58,282 bases of DNA from Chloroflexota bacterium (GCA_014360905.1 JACIWW010000019.1:1-58282), one strand, 5' to 3'. Shown: positions 15,675 through 23,328, numbered from the stretch's first letter. Program-made: numbers and translations. The notes: generated by a model from the sequence alone, not told the origin.

Positions 15675-15688
15675 GTCATTCTGAAGCC

Positions 15689-15952
15689 ATGATTAATCGA
15701 GGTATAAAGGCTAAAATGCATAATCATATAAAAAAGCTGGTATGGATGGTTGAAACTGGGCAATTGCCCATGATGGTAGGGGTGCACGATGTGGACGTTT
15801 ACCACGATGACTGGTGTGCTATCTTTCGTGGGGGATGGTGTAACTGCGACCCGTGGATACGAGTACATGAGGGAACTGAAGCGGAGGCAGGTTGCTTAGA
15901 TGGGTACAGGCACATCGAGAGCAAGTTGCCAAAAGTGGAAAAAACCGAGTGA
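15689..15952 (+). CDS. Small Cys/His-rich protein of the element
   Basis: An 87-residue protein beginning 15 bases after array B. The core HDVDVYHDDWCAIFRGGWC followed by NCDP recalls the D-x-C...GG-x-C-x-C-D-P motif of short phage-borne proteins, and the three cysteines plus histidines could hold a metal ion. No strong ribosome site is seen at ATG 15689, and ATG 15716 is also possible. Function unknown. Placement next to the arrays allows a role in replication or regulation, but nothing proves it. Confidence 0.55.
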   Translation: MINRGIKAKMHNHIKKLVWMVETGQLPMMVGVHDVDVYHDDWCAIFRGGWCNCDPWIRVHEGTEAEAGCLDGYRHIESKLPKVEKTE

Positions 15953-15997
15953 GGTTTTAGGCGGTATAAGTTACTGAGACGGTGAACAAATGTTCTA

Positions 15998-16019
15998 GGC
16001 AAAATTACGGCAAAATTAC
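15998..16019. repeat. 11-bp exact tandem duplication
   Basis: GGCAAAATTAC occurs twice back to back (15998-16008 and 16009-16019), just ahead of the small gene at 16053. It could be a slippage product or a binding site. No other copies were noticed. Confidence 0.6.
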
Positions 16020-16052
16020 GGGTTTTAACGAATGGGTAGACGGAGGGCGGAA

Positions 16053-16226
16053 ATGAGCCAATCAGTGGCGGACTTTAGCATTGATTGGGATAAGTGGCTT
16101 GAGGACTTTGAGCATTTGGCCAAAGAAATGGAGGACTACTGGAGCTATGTGGCCACCCACGGGATTATAACGTGGGAGGACTTTGCACAAATTGACGAGT
16201 GGCTAGCACGGGATTTGACATTTTGA
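16053..16226 (+). CDS. Small acidic protein of the element, unknown
   Basis: A 57-residue protein, Trp- and Asp/Glu-rich (IDWDKWLEDFEHLAKEMEDY, then ITWEDFAQIDEWLARDL). ATG 16053 is favoured because GGAGGGCGG (16041-16049) sits just upstream; the frame also has ATG 16032. Small acidic proteins of this kind in mobile elements include anti-repressors and DNA mimics, but that is speculation. The promoter at 16215-16243 overlaps its last codons. Confidence 0.5.
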   Translation: MSQSVADFSIDWDKWLEDFEHLAKEMEDYWSYVATHGIITWEDFAQIDEWLARDLTF

Positions 16227-16243
16227 ACCTTTTGTGCTATAGT
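16215..16243 (+). promoter_or_regulatory. Consensus promoter upstream of the excisionase-like gene
   Basis: TTGACA (16215-16220) and TATAGT (16238-16243) are 17 bases apart, with TGTGC before the -10. Downstream, CATAGTG occurs at 16258-16264 and 16291-16297 and, inverted, CACTATA at 16272-16278. GCACTAT/ATAGTGC can form a 7-bp stem. These look like operator sites in a roughly 180-base untranslated region before the start at 16420. The rest of 16244-16419 also holds two TTTACG repeats but no gene. Confidence 0.6.
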
Positions 16244-16419
16244 TTGCGTAGCAGAACATAGTGGGAAAGGGCACTATATAACATAATGTCCATAGTGCGA
16301 AGTTTGAAAACAAAATTCAAAAAAACCGCTACCGATTCGTTGATTTACGCAGTTTACGAATTTATAGCGAGGTGCAAACCGAAAACGAAACTGCTGCGCA
16401 AATTTTTGTGAGGTGAAAG

Positions 16420-16608
16420 TTGACAATAGAGCCTGACAAAGTCTATCGCTTGCCTGAACTAGCAGAAATACTAGGCCTGCACGTGATTACCTTGCGCCGT
16501 TTGGCGCAGCAGAGGAAGCTGCCTGTCTTCAGGGTAGGCCGGCAATACTTCGTGCGTGGCATTGACCTTTTAGAATCCAAACGTGATGATAAAAGCCCTG
16601 CGATGTAG
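16420..16608 (+). CDS. Excisionase-like helix-turn-helix protein
   Basis: A 62-residue DNA-binding protein of the excisionase/MerR-like HTH type. YRLPELAEILGLHVITLRRL forms the HTH, QQRKLPVFRVGRQYFVRG is the wing, and a short charged tail follows. The start is TTG 16420 with AGGTG four bases upstream. Such proteins act as recombination directionality factors, so with the integrase at the other end of the element it probably promotes excision. The dedicated promoter and the repeat motifs ahead of it suggest tight control. Confidence 0.78.
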   Translation: MTIEPDKVYRLPELAEILGLHVITLRRLAQQRKLPVFRVGRQYFVRGIDLLESKRDDKSPAM

Positions 16609-16669
16609 GCACATCCAGGGCACGGCGTCGGTGGTATCGGCACCGAGCGCAGGGAAATTATAACACAAG

Positions 16670-16701
16670 GCCCTGTCGGTGCAAATACCGGCGGGGCTTT
16701 T
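16670..16701 (+). terminator. Terminator after the excisionase-like gene
   Basis: GCCCTGTCGGT (16670-16680) pairs with ACCGGCGGGGC (16687-16697) with two G-U pairs and a six-base loop, followed by TTTTCATTT. A second small hairpin, CGGTG/CACCG, lies at about 16629-16645. Confidence 0.7.
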
Positions 16702-16728
16702 CATTTGACAGGAAAAGAGGTGAACGGG

Positions 16729-16938
16729 ATGGACTCAGAATCGAAATCGCTTGAGAACTGGTTGCGGCGTCGTGCAAAGCGATTAGGACTCGCATTGCAC
16801 AAATCACGTCGTTCACTCAGCATAGACAATCTGGGGGGCTACCAAATCATTGACTCACACAACCGGATTGTAGCAGGCGAAAAGTTTAACCTCGAACTGA
16901 ATGATGTGGCTGCCTTCCTGGATGACTACGAAGCATAG
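16729..16938 (+). CDS. Small basic conserved-type protein of the element
   Basis: A 69-residue protein with ATG 16729 behind GAGGTGAAC. The pattern LRRRAKRLGLALHKSRRS, then GGYQIIDSHNRIVAG and a final acidic helix (LNDVAAFLDDYEA), is familiar from short uncharacterised proteins in actinobacterial and other mobile elements. No enzymatic motif is seen. It is the last gene before the right att copy. About 115 bases of non-coding sequence separate it from the tRNA. Confidence 0.62.
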   Translation: MDSESKSLENWLRRRAKRLGLALHKSRRSLSIDNLGGYQIIDSHNRIVAGEKFNLELNDVAAFLDDYEA

Positions 16939-17053
16939 TAGTTCGCTTTTTGATTGCCGAAATAGAGCAACTGCTTTGGCATAAACGATTGGTCAACTTA
17001 ACAACACAAACCACAAAAGGTAGTAGTTACCGACTGCGACAGCACTACAGGTA

Positions 17054-17126
17054 GCCCCTGTAGCTCAGTGGACAGAGCAGCTGCCTTCTAAGCAGTCGGT
17101 CGGGCGTTCGAATCGCCCCAGGGGTG
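17054..17126 (+). tRNA. tRNA-Arg (TCT), right copy
   Basis: Identical over all 73 bases to the copy at 11725-11797, including the anticodon loop CTTCTAA. No convincing -10 element is seen in the 40 bases upstream, unlike the left copy, so this one may be silent unless read from the element. Because the tRNA is intact on both sides, integration does not destroy the host gene. Confidence 0.9.
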
Positions 17127-17133
17127 CTAGATA
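17054..17133 (+). repeat. 80-bp direct repeat, right attachment site
   Basis: Second copy of the tRNA-Arg-containing repeat. The match ends at GATA (17133), after which the valS promoter begins. The repeat-to-repeat distance is 5329 bp. Confidence 0.9.
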
Positions 17134-17137
17134 AAGT

Positions 17138-17166
17138 TTGACACCATGCACAAACTGTGCTATGAT
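17138..17166 (+). promoter_or_regulatory. valS promoter
   Basis: TTGACA (17138-17143) and TATGAT (17161-17166), 17 bases apart, starting five bases beyond the right att repeat. The insertion has left it intact. Transcription from about 17173 would give a T-box leader of some 340 bases. Confidence 0.8.
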
Positions 17167-17172
17167 AGCAGC

Positions 17173-17510
17173 GAAAGACCGTGAGCAGGAGGAGTAGGCG
17201 AAGTTCGTCTGGTAGAGAAGGGCGGCCACTGGTTGAAAGCCGCCCGCAGACAGAGCCGCCAAAGGTCGCCTGGGAGTTGGTCAGCCGAACAGGGTCGGGG
17301 AAAACCAGGTTTGGGCAAAAATCTGGTTTCTGGGCCAAGCGGGTCCGCAGTAGGTTGACACGGGTAAGCCCGTTATCGCTTTGAGTGGCGAGTCGTGAGC
17401 AAGTGCACGTGCACTCGTAGCAAGGTGGTACCGCGCGAGGGAGAACCCCTTTCGTCCTTGAGGATGAAAGGGGTTATTCGTTTCTACAGAGGATCTTATC
17501 TGGAACAGAA
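17173..17510 (+). promoter_or_regulatory. T-box riboswitch leader of valS
   Basis: The conserved T-box AAGGTGGTACCGCG is at 17422-17435. Its TGGT would pair with the ACCA end of uncharged tRNA-Val. Downstream, AACCCCTTTC (17444-17453) and GAAAGGGGTT (17466-17475) form the terminator stem, extended by GTCCT/AGGAT and followed by a T-rich stretch. The 5' part contains a GC hairpin (GGGCGGC/GCCGCCC) and AGTA/GAA elements compatible with stem I. A valine GTC specifier was not located with certainty. Shortage of charged tRNA-Val should favour readthrough. Confidence 0.85.
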
Positions 17511-17520
17511 AGGAATGACT

Positions 17521-20193
17521 ATGGCCAAGCGAGAGATGTCGAAAACGTACAATCACCGCAGCGTGGAGCAACGCATCTATGCCTGGTGGGAAGAGAAGAG
17601 GTATTTCACGCCCAAGATTGATTACAGCAAAAAGCCCTTTGTCATCTCCATGCCACCGCCCAACGTGACCGGCGAATTGCACCTGGGTCATGCCATCACT
17701 GCTGCTTTGCAGGATCTGATGATCCGCTACCATCGCATGAAGGGGGAACCTACCCTCTGGGTGCCTGGCGAAGACCACGCCAGCATCGCCGCACAGTATG
17801 TGGTGGAAAAGGAGATTGCCAAGGAGGGCTTGACGCGCGAGGGTCTGGGCAGGGAGAAATTCCTGGAGCGTATCTGGGATTGGATGCATCGCTATCGCCA
17901 CGTCATTGCCCAGCAGCACCGTCGCCTGGGCACTTCATGCGACTGGACACGCGAGCGCTTTACCATGGACGAGGGCCTCGTGCGTGCTGTGCGCGAAGCC
18001 TTCGTGCGACTGTTCAACAAGGGGCTGATATACCGCGGCAACTATCTGGTGAACTGGTGCCCCCGTTGCGGCACGGCTCTTTCTGACTTAGAAGTGGAGC
18101 ACGAGGAGGAAGAGAGCAAACTGTATTATGTACGCTACCCGCTGGAATCCGTTCCAGGAGAGTACATCACTGTAGCCACGACCCGCCCGGAAACCATCCT
18201 GGGCGATGCAGCTGTGGCTGTGCATCCGCGTGACCAGCGCTATCAAGCGCTTGTGGGATGCATAGCCATCCTGCCGGCACTGCATCGGCACATCCCGATT
18301 ATTGCCGACGAGAGCGTGGACCCCGAGTTTGGCACGGGCGCAGTGAAAGTGACGCCGGGGCACGACCCAACAGATTATGAAATAGGGCAACGGCACAACC
18401 TGCCCATCATTAACATCATGAACGACGATGCCACGCTGAACGAGAACGCTGGCCCATACGCTGGACAGGATCGTTATAAAGCCCGTCAGAACCTGGTAGC
18501 AGACCTGGAGAAGGAGGGATTGCTGGTCAAAATCGAGCCTTACGTGCACGCGCTGGGGCATTGCCAGCGTTGTCATACCGTGATCGAGCCACGCGTATCT
18601 CTGCAGTGGTTCGTCAAGATCAAGCCACTTGCGGAGCCAGCCATTGCGGTAGTGCGTGATGGGCGCATCCGCTTCGTACCGGAACGTTTTGCCAAGGTAT
18701 ATTTCAACTGGATGGAGAACATCCGCGATTGGTGCATCTCACGACAACTGTGGTGGGGGCATCGCATCCCCGTGTGGTATTGCGATGATTGCGGACACAT
18801 GAGCGCAAGCGCTGAAGAGACATTGGCCGCTTGCCAGAAATGCGGTAGCCGCAACATCCACCAGGATCCCGACATCCTGGACACCTGGTTCTCGTCCGGG
18901 CTATGGCCCTTCTCGACTCTGGGCTGGCCCGATGACACGGAAGACCTGCGCTACTTCTATCCCACCGACGTGATGGAGACCGCTTACGATATCCTCTTCT
19001 TCTGGGTAGCGCGCATGATCATGTTGGGTCTGGAAATGACCGGCCAGATCCCCTTCCACACCGTGTACCTACATGGTCTGATCCGCGATGAATATGGCCA
19101 GAAGATGAGCAAGTCCAAAGGGAATGTGGTGGATCCATTGGTGGTCATCAAGGATTACGGCGCGGATGCACTGCGCTTTGCCTTATTGACGGGCAGCACA
19201 CCCGGCAATGACATGAAACTCTCCATGCAAAAAGTGGAAGCGGCACGCAATTTTGCCAACAAGTTATGGAACGCAGCGCGCTTTGTACTCGGGAACTTGG
19301 ATGAAGAGTACAGCGTACAAGATACAGAGCGCCTGGCCACCTTATGGAAAGAGCAGCCAACAGCATTGAGCCTGCCGGAGCGCTGGATCTTGAGCCGTCA
19401 CAATCGGCTGATTTTGGATGTGACACGCTTGATTGACCAGTACCAGTTCGGCGAGGCGGGACGTCAAATCTACGAGTTCCTGTGGGGTGAATTCTGCGAT
19501 TGGTATATCGAGATTGCAAAAGTGCCTCTCTATGGTGATGATAAGACTGCTGCACAGCGAACACAGGCTATCCTGGTGTACGTGCTGGAACGTACTTTGC
19601 GCTTGCTGCACCCCTTTATGCCCTTTATTACGGAAGAAATCTGGCAGTATCTGCCTCATGAAGGCGAGGCGTTGATTATCGCGCCCTGGCCCGAGCCCGA
19701 TCCTTTGGATGAAGCAGCTGAAGCAGAGATGACGCCCATCATGGAAATGGTACGCGCCATCCGCAACGCACGCGCTGAGTACGAAGTGGAGCCTACAAAG
19801 GCGATCGCAGCCACCATTGTGGCAGGTCAGAAGCACGATATGCTCATGTCTCAGAAAGATATCCTTATCCGCCTGGCACGTATAGATGCCAACCAACTAT
19901 ATATTGAACAGAAATTGATGGAAAAGCCACCTAAGGCGCTGGCGTTGGTGGTAGGCGACTATGAAGTCTTTCTGCCGCTGGCCGGCCTTGTGGATATTGA
20001 GCGCGAGCGAGCACGGCTGGCCAGCGAGTTAGAGCAAATGCAGAAAGAAATCGACCGCGCGGAGAAACTGCTGTCCAATCCCAATTTCCTGTCCAAGGCG
20101 CCTGCAGAGGTGGTCGGTAAGGAACGAGCCAAACTGGAGGACTATCGCCAACGGTATGCCAAGGTGCAGGACCGACTGAGGACTCTGGAGTAG
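17521..20193 (+). CDS. valS: Valyl-tRNA synthetase
   Basis: Class I synthetase of 890 residues that charges tRNA-Val. The HIGH-equivalent HLGH is at 54-57 in PPPNVTGELHLGH, the editing-domain signature TTRPETILGDAAVAVHP near 220, zinc-type CxxC pairs (NWCPRCG, YCDDCG, ACQKCG), KMSKS at 528-532, and a C-terminal coiled coil from about 815. ATG 17521 is preferred because AAAGGA is six bases upstream, though ATG 17515 is also in frame. A T-box leader controls it. Its stop codon lies within a 14-bp perfect inverted repeat (20184-20223). Confidence 0.97.
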   Translation: MAKREMSKTYNHRSVEQRIYAWWEEKRYFTPKIDYSKKPFVISMPPPNVTGELHLGHAITAALQDLMIRYHRMKGEPTLWVPGEDHASIAAQYVVEKEIAKEGLTREGLGREKFLERIWDWMHRYRHVIAQQHRRLGTSCDWTRERFTMDEGLVRAVREAFVRLFNKGLIYRGNYLVNWCPRCGTALSDLEVEHEEEESKLYYVRYPLESVPGEYITVATTRPETILGDAAVAVHPRDQRYQALVGCIAILPALHRHIPIIADESVDPEFGTGAVKVTPGHDPTDYEIGQRHNLPIINIMNDDATLNENAGPYAGQDRYKARQNLVADLEKEGLLVKIEPYVHALGHCQRCHTVIEPRVSLQWFVKIKPLAEPAIAVVRDGRIRFVPERFAKVYFNWMENIRDWCISRQLWWGHRIPVWYCDDCGHMSASAEETLAACQKCGSRNIHQDPDILDTWFSSGLWPFSTLGWPDDTEDLRYFYPTDVMETAYDILFFWVARMIMLGLEMTGQIPFHTVYLHGLIRDEYGQKMSKSKGNVVDPLVVIKDYGADALRFALLTGSTPGNDMKLSMQKVEAARNFANKLWNAARFVLGNLDEEYSVQDTERLATLWKEQPTALSLPERWILSRHNRLILDVTRLIDQYQFGEAGRQIYEFLWGEFCDWYIEIAKVPLYGDDKTAAQRTQAILVYVLERTLRLLHPFMPFITEEIWQYLPHEGEALIIAPWPEPDPLDEAAEAEMTPIMEMVRAIRNARAEYEVEPTKAIAATIVAGQKHDMLMSQKDILIRLARIDANQLYIEQKLMEKPPKALALVVGDYEVFLPLAGLVDIERERARLASELEQMQKEIDRAEKLLSNPNFLSKAPAEVVGKERAKLEDYRQRYAKVQDRLRTLE

Positions 20194-20223
20194 GGGCGAG
20201 ACACACCTTGCCCCTACTCCAGA
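20184..20223. repeat. 14-bp perfect palindromic hairpin across the valS stop
   Basis: TCTGGAGTAGGGGC (20184-20197) is followed, after a 12-base loop, by its exact complement (20210-20223). There is no T-run, so it is a poor intrinsic terminator. The GTAGGGGC...GCCCCTAC core looks like the interspersed palindromes found many times in some bacterial genomes. No second copy was noticed here. Confidence 0.7.
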
Positions 20224-20243
20224 AATGCAAAGGGGACAGATTT

Positions 20244-20927
20244 ATGGAACTGTGGGAATATATCGAGGTTTTGTGGCGTTGGGGCTGGGTTATCGTGCTG
20301 GTGACCGCGTTGTGTGCTGCGGCAGCGCTCGGCTTGGGCAAACTGCAAACTCCGCGCTACAGTGCGATCGCGGAATTGATGATTACCCCAGCCCGGCTCG
20401 AACAAGGTCTAAGCCAGACGGTGGTCAATATGCTGCGCAACTATGCGTCAAGCGTCCAGACCGAGAGCACCGCCCGGCGAGTTATAAAGCGGCTCGGGTT
20501 GAGCGGTATAGAGGCTGCTGAACTGCGCTCGCAAATCAAAGCAGAGGCTATCAAAGACGAGTACAAAGTCAAAATCGAGGTCACCGATGAGGATCCTGTT
20601 TTTGCTCAACGTGTCGCGCAGGCAGCTGCGGAGGTCCTGATCGAGGATGTGCAGGCGTTCGCCGCAAAACAGGACCCCCTGGACCGCTTGACCGCCACGA
20701 TACTCAACGGAAGCGCTCAGCCAGCCAGCCGAACCTGGCCGAAAATGCGCCTATTGGCATTTGCCGGTGTGGGCGGGGGATTGGTGTTGGGACTGCTCAC
20801 GGCGTTATTCCTGGAATGGGCACGTGTGGAACTGGTGCGAACGCCACAGGAAATGGAACAGTGGTTCGACTTGCCAGTGTTAGGCAGCATACCAACGGTC
20901 AAGAAATCTACAAAAAGCAGAACATAG
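20244..20927 (+). CDS. Wzz/YveK-type chain-length determinant protein
   Basis: A 227-residue membrane protein. The N-terminal MELWEYIEVLWRWGWVIVLV opens the Wzz domain and first membrane helix (about 12-33), a periplasmic/extracellular helical region covers about 40-165, and a second helix lies at 172-195 (AFAGVGGGLVLGLLTALFLE). The short tail includes VLGSIP, as in co-polymerases that precede a BY-kinase. No kinase domain is attached or adjacent. It likely regulates exopolysaccharide length. ATG 20244 gives the family-like N-terminus; it ends 13 bases from the convergent mutS2 stop. Confidence 0.8.
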   Translation: MELWEYIEVLWRWGWVIVLVTALCAAAALGLGKLQTPRYSAIAELMITPARLEQGLSQTVVNMLRNYASSVQTESTARRVIKRLGLSGIEAAELRSQIKAEAIKDEYKVKIEVTDEDPVFAQRVAQAAAEVLIEDVQAFAAKQDPLDRLTATILNGSAQPASRTWPKMRLLAFAGVGGGLVLGLLTALFLEWARVELVRTPQEMEQWFDLPVLGSIPTVKKSTKSRT

Positions 20928-20940
20928 ATGGTGAGTTTGC

Positions 20941-23328
20941 TCATACCTTCGGCACCAGTTTGACGATGGTTACCCCCTCGCCACCTTCGTTCAATTCCCC
21001 TGCTTTGAAAGAGGCTACTAATGGGTGCGCGGCCAAGGCTTCGCGCACTACTTTGCGCAATGTGCCCGTGCCTTTGCCGTGGACAATGCGCACATAGGGC
21101 AGAGAGGCTAGATAAGCGTCATCCAGGTGCTTGTTCAGGAGGGGCAGCGCTTCTTCTACACGCATGCCTCGCAAGCTGAGTTCCACGCTTGGCATAGGTC
21201 GCGGGGACAGTACAATGTGCACTTCGCTCTCAGTCCTGGGTGGGCTGGTCGGCTGTCGTTTCTCTAGATCGAGCACGGGTACTTTTGCGCGGAACAAGCC
21301 CACCTGCACTTCCGCCTCCTCCTCACCAAGGTGAAGAATCTGGCCCATTTGGTTCAGGCTGGAAATCCAAACTGTATCCCCCACCGCCAACGGCTCCTGC
21401 AAGACCTGGGCTTTCTCCAGAATGGGCGACGGTTCGATTTGTTTCTGTTCCTGCATCGCCTTTGCGATACGTCGTTCGGTCTCCTCCAGCCATGCTTGGG
21501 TTGTCTGCTGCTGTTTAATCATCTCACGGATACGTCGCAATTCCTCTTGCGCTTGCTCCAATTGCGCCCGGGCTTCAGCCAGGAGCTGGCGGCGCTCACG
21601 CTCCGCTTCGCGCAGCAGTCGGCGCGCCTCTTTTTCCTTCTCGCGGGCCGCAGCCAGCGTAGATTGAGCAGCGTGCGTAGCACGGCCTATTTCGTGGCGT
21701 GAGCGACGGATACGCTCCAGGATGCGGTCAGCCTCCATGTCTTCTGCAGAGATCAGCTTCCTCGCTTCCTCGATAATCGGTTGGGGTAAGCCCAGACGCC
21801 GAGCAATGGCAAAGGCATTGCTGCGGCCAGGCAATCCAATGGTCAGTTTGTAGGTGGGTGACAATGTGCGCACGTCAAACTCAACCGAAGCATTCTCCAC
21901 CCCCGGTGTGGCCTGCGCGAATAATTTCAACTCATTGTAGTGAGTCGTAATCATGGCTGGAATGCGCCGCTGCAATAACTCGCTGAGGATAGCTCGTGCC
22001 AACGCAGAGCCTTCCGTAGGATCGGTGCCTGCACCCAGTTCATCCAGCAATACCAGCGAGTTTTCATTCGCTTCAGCCAGGATAGCAACGATGTTGCCCA
22101 TGTGGGAAGAGAAAGTGGATAGGCTCTGCTCAATGCTCTGCTCGTCGCCGATATCGGCAAATAACCCAGAAAATACCCGCAAAGCCGAACCCTCCGCCGC
22201 GGATATCTGCAACCCGCATTGTGCCATCGCGGCCAAAAGTCCAACCGTCTTCAAGGCAACCGTCTTGCCCCCTGTGTTCGGGCCGGTGATCACCAGGATG
22301 GCGAACTCGCCGCCCAAGTGAACATCAATGGGCACCACAGTATCTGCAGGCAAGAGAGGATGTCGCGCACGTAGCAGGTGCAAGTATTCGGGGAACAAGG
22401 CCTGGGAGTTTTTAGCGATGCCCGGACTCTCGATCAAGTCAGGCTCCACTGCTTTGATTGCGAAGGCGTAATTGGCCTTGGCAAAAGCCAAGTCCAATTC
22501 AGCCAGAGCCTGCACGGTCGCGCGTATTGGCTCAGCGTGCTCGGCTACAGCGGCAGTCAACTCGCGCAAGATGCGCTCAACCTCATGCTGCTCATCCAAT
22601 TGAAGCTGTCTCCACTGGTTGCCCAATTCCACGACGGCTAAGGGTTCGATGAACAAAGTTGCTCCACTTGCCGACTGGTCATGTACGATACCAGGGATGC
22701 GTCCCTTGAATTCAGCTTTCAGCGGAATGACATACCGTCCACTGCGTTGAGTGATCAAAGCTTCCTGCAAGTAATGCGCGTTATCAGGTGAGGAAATCAG
22801 GCGATTGAGGCGATCCAAAAGTCGGTCTCGTGCTACTGCCAACTCGCGTCGAATGTGCGCCAAGGTTGGGCTAGCGCTATCCAAAACCTCACCACGGTCG
22901 TTGATGCAGCGTGCGATTTGTGCCACCAGAGCGGGGCACTCTTCGATCCGTTGCGCAATGGCTGCCAGCGTGGGAAAGCGTTCTGCTTTGGGCAGGATAG
23001 CGCGACGCAGCGTTTTGCCACTGACCAGAGTTGCCTGCACATCAAGCAATGCCTGTGCATCCAGCATTGCACCAATCTCGGCATTCCTGACCACCGGACG
23101 CACATCCCGTGCTCCGCCAAGAGACAGGCCCGGCTGCAACAAAAGCAACAGTTTAGCCTCACTTGTTTCCCGCTGCCGTCTGCGCACTTCCTCGGGATCG
23201 CTAGAAGGCCGCAGGCTCAGAGCCAGTTCGCGTCCAGCCGAGAACGAAGTGTGAGCCGCTAGGCGTTCAAGAATCTTATTGAGTTCTAGCGTTTCCAAAT
23301 ATTTGGTATTCACTTCACTCGCGCGCAC
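20941..23328 (-). CDS. mutS2: Endonuclease MutS2
   Basis: A 795-residue MutS-family ATPase without mismatch-recognition domain I. It has the core and clamp region, Walker A GPNTGGKT at 349-356, Walker B VLLDELGAGTDPTEG, a long charged coiled coil (about 510-620), and a C-terminal Smr nuclease domain starting near 715 (LSLRGMRVEEALPLL, then VRIVHGKGTGTLR). MutS2 proteins suppress recombination and in some bacteria rescue collided ribosomes. The Smr signature HGKGTG is intact. It appears to be transcribed alone. Confidence 0.95.
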   Translation of the reverse strand: MRASEVNTKYLETLELNKILERLAAHTSFSAGRELALSLRPSSDPEEVRRRQRETSEAKLLLLLQPGLSLGGARDVRPVVRNAEIGAMLDAQALLDVQATLVSGKTLRRAILPKAERFPTLAAIAQRIEECPALVAQIARCINDRGEVLDSASPTLAHIRRELAVARDRLLDRLNRLISSPDNAHYLQEALITQRSGRYVIPLKAEFKGRIPGIVHDQSASGATLFIEPLAVVELGNQWRQLQLDEQHEVERILRELTAAVAEHAEPIRATVQALAELDLAFAKANYAFAIKAVEPDLIESPGIAKNSQALFPEYLHLLRARHPLLPADTVVPIDVHLGGEFAILVITGPNTGGKTVALKTVGLLAAMAQCGLQISAAEGSALRVFSGLFADIGDEQSIEQSLSTFSSHMGNIVAILAEANENSLVLLDELGAGTDPTEGSALARAILSELLQRRIPAMITTHYNELKLFAQATPGVENASVEFDVRTLSPTYKLTIGLPGRSNAFAIARRLGLPQPIIEEARKLISAEDMEADRILERIRRSRHEIGRATHAAQSTLAAAREKEKEARRLLREAERERRQLLAEARAQLEQAQEELRRIREMIKQQQTTQAWLEETERRIAKAMQEQKQIEPSPILEKAQVLQEPLAVGDTVWISSLNQMGQILHLGEEEAEVQVGLFRAKVPVLDLEKRQPTSPPRTESEVHIVLSPRPMPSVELSLRGMRVEEALPLLNKHLDDAYLASLPYVRIVHGKGTGTLRKVVREALAAHPLVASFKAGELNEGGEGVTIVKLVPKV

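Larger units (their letters stand above)
11725..17133 (+). mobile_element. Integrative element in tRNA-Arg(TCT), about 5.3 kb
   Basis: Two identical 80-bp tRNA-containing repeats enclose genes unlike the flanking housekeeping genes: tyrosine recombinase, a small Cys-containing protein, a sigma-like HTH protein, a RecA-fold replication-type ATPase, two 9-bp-unit arrays, small phage-like proteins and an excisionase-like HTH protein. All genes read in the plus direction. No capsid, portal, terminase, relaxase, toxin-antitoxin or resistance gene is visible, so it is either a minimal integrating plasmid or a satellite depending on a helper. Removing it would restore epimerase-tRNA-valS order with the valS promoter five bases after the repeat. 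Confidence 0.88.

Noticed and set aside
15420-15680. CRISPR array
   Set aside because: Units are 9 bases with no spacers and appear in both orientations; no cas genes are near.
15587-15868. Minus-strand ORF of 93 codons reading through array B
   Set aside because: Its C-terminal Val/Ala/Ile repeats are just the translation of the 9-bp units; no ribosome site, and the rest is a shadow of the plus-strand gene at 15689.
16419-16425. TTGACA at the excisionase-like start as a -35 box
   Set aside because: It overlaps the TTG start codon and no -10 follows at 16-18 bases; the promoter at 16215-16243 is far better.
17281-17919. Minus-strand ORF of 212 codons
   Set aside because: It spans the valS T-box leader and the antisense of the ValRS N-terminus; no family features.
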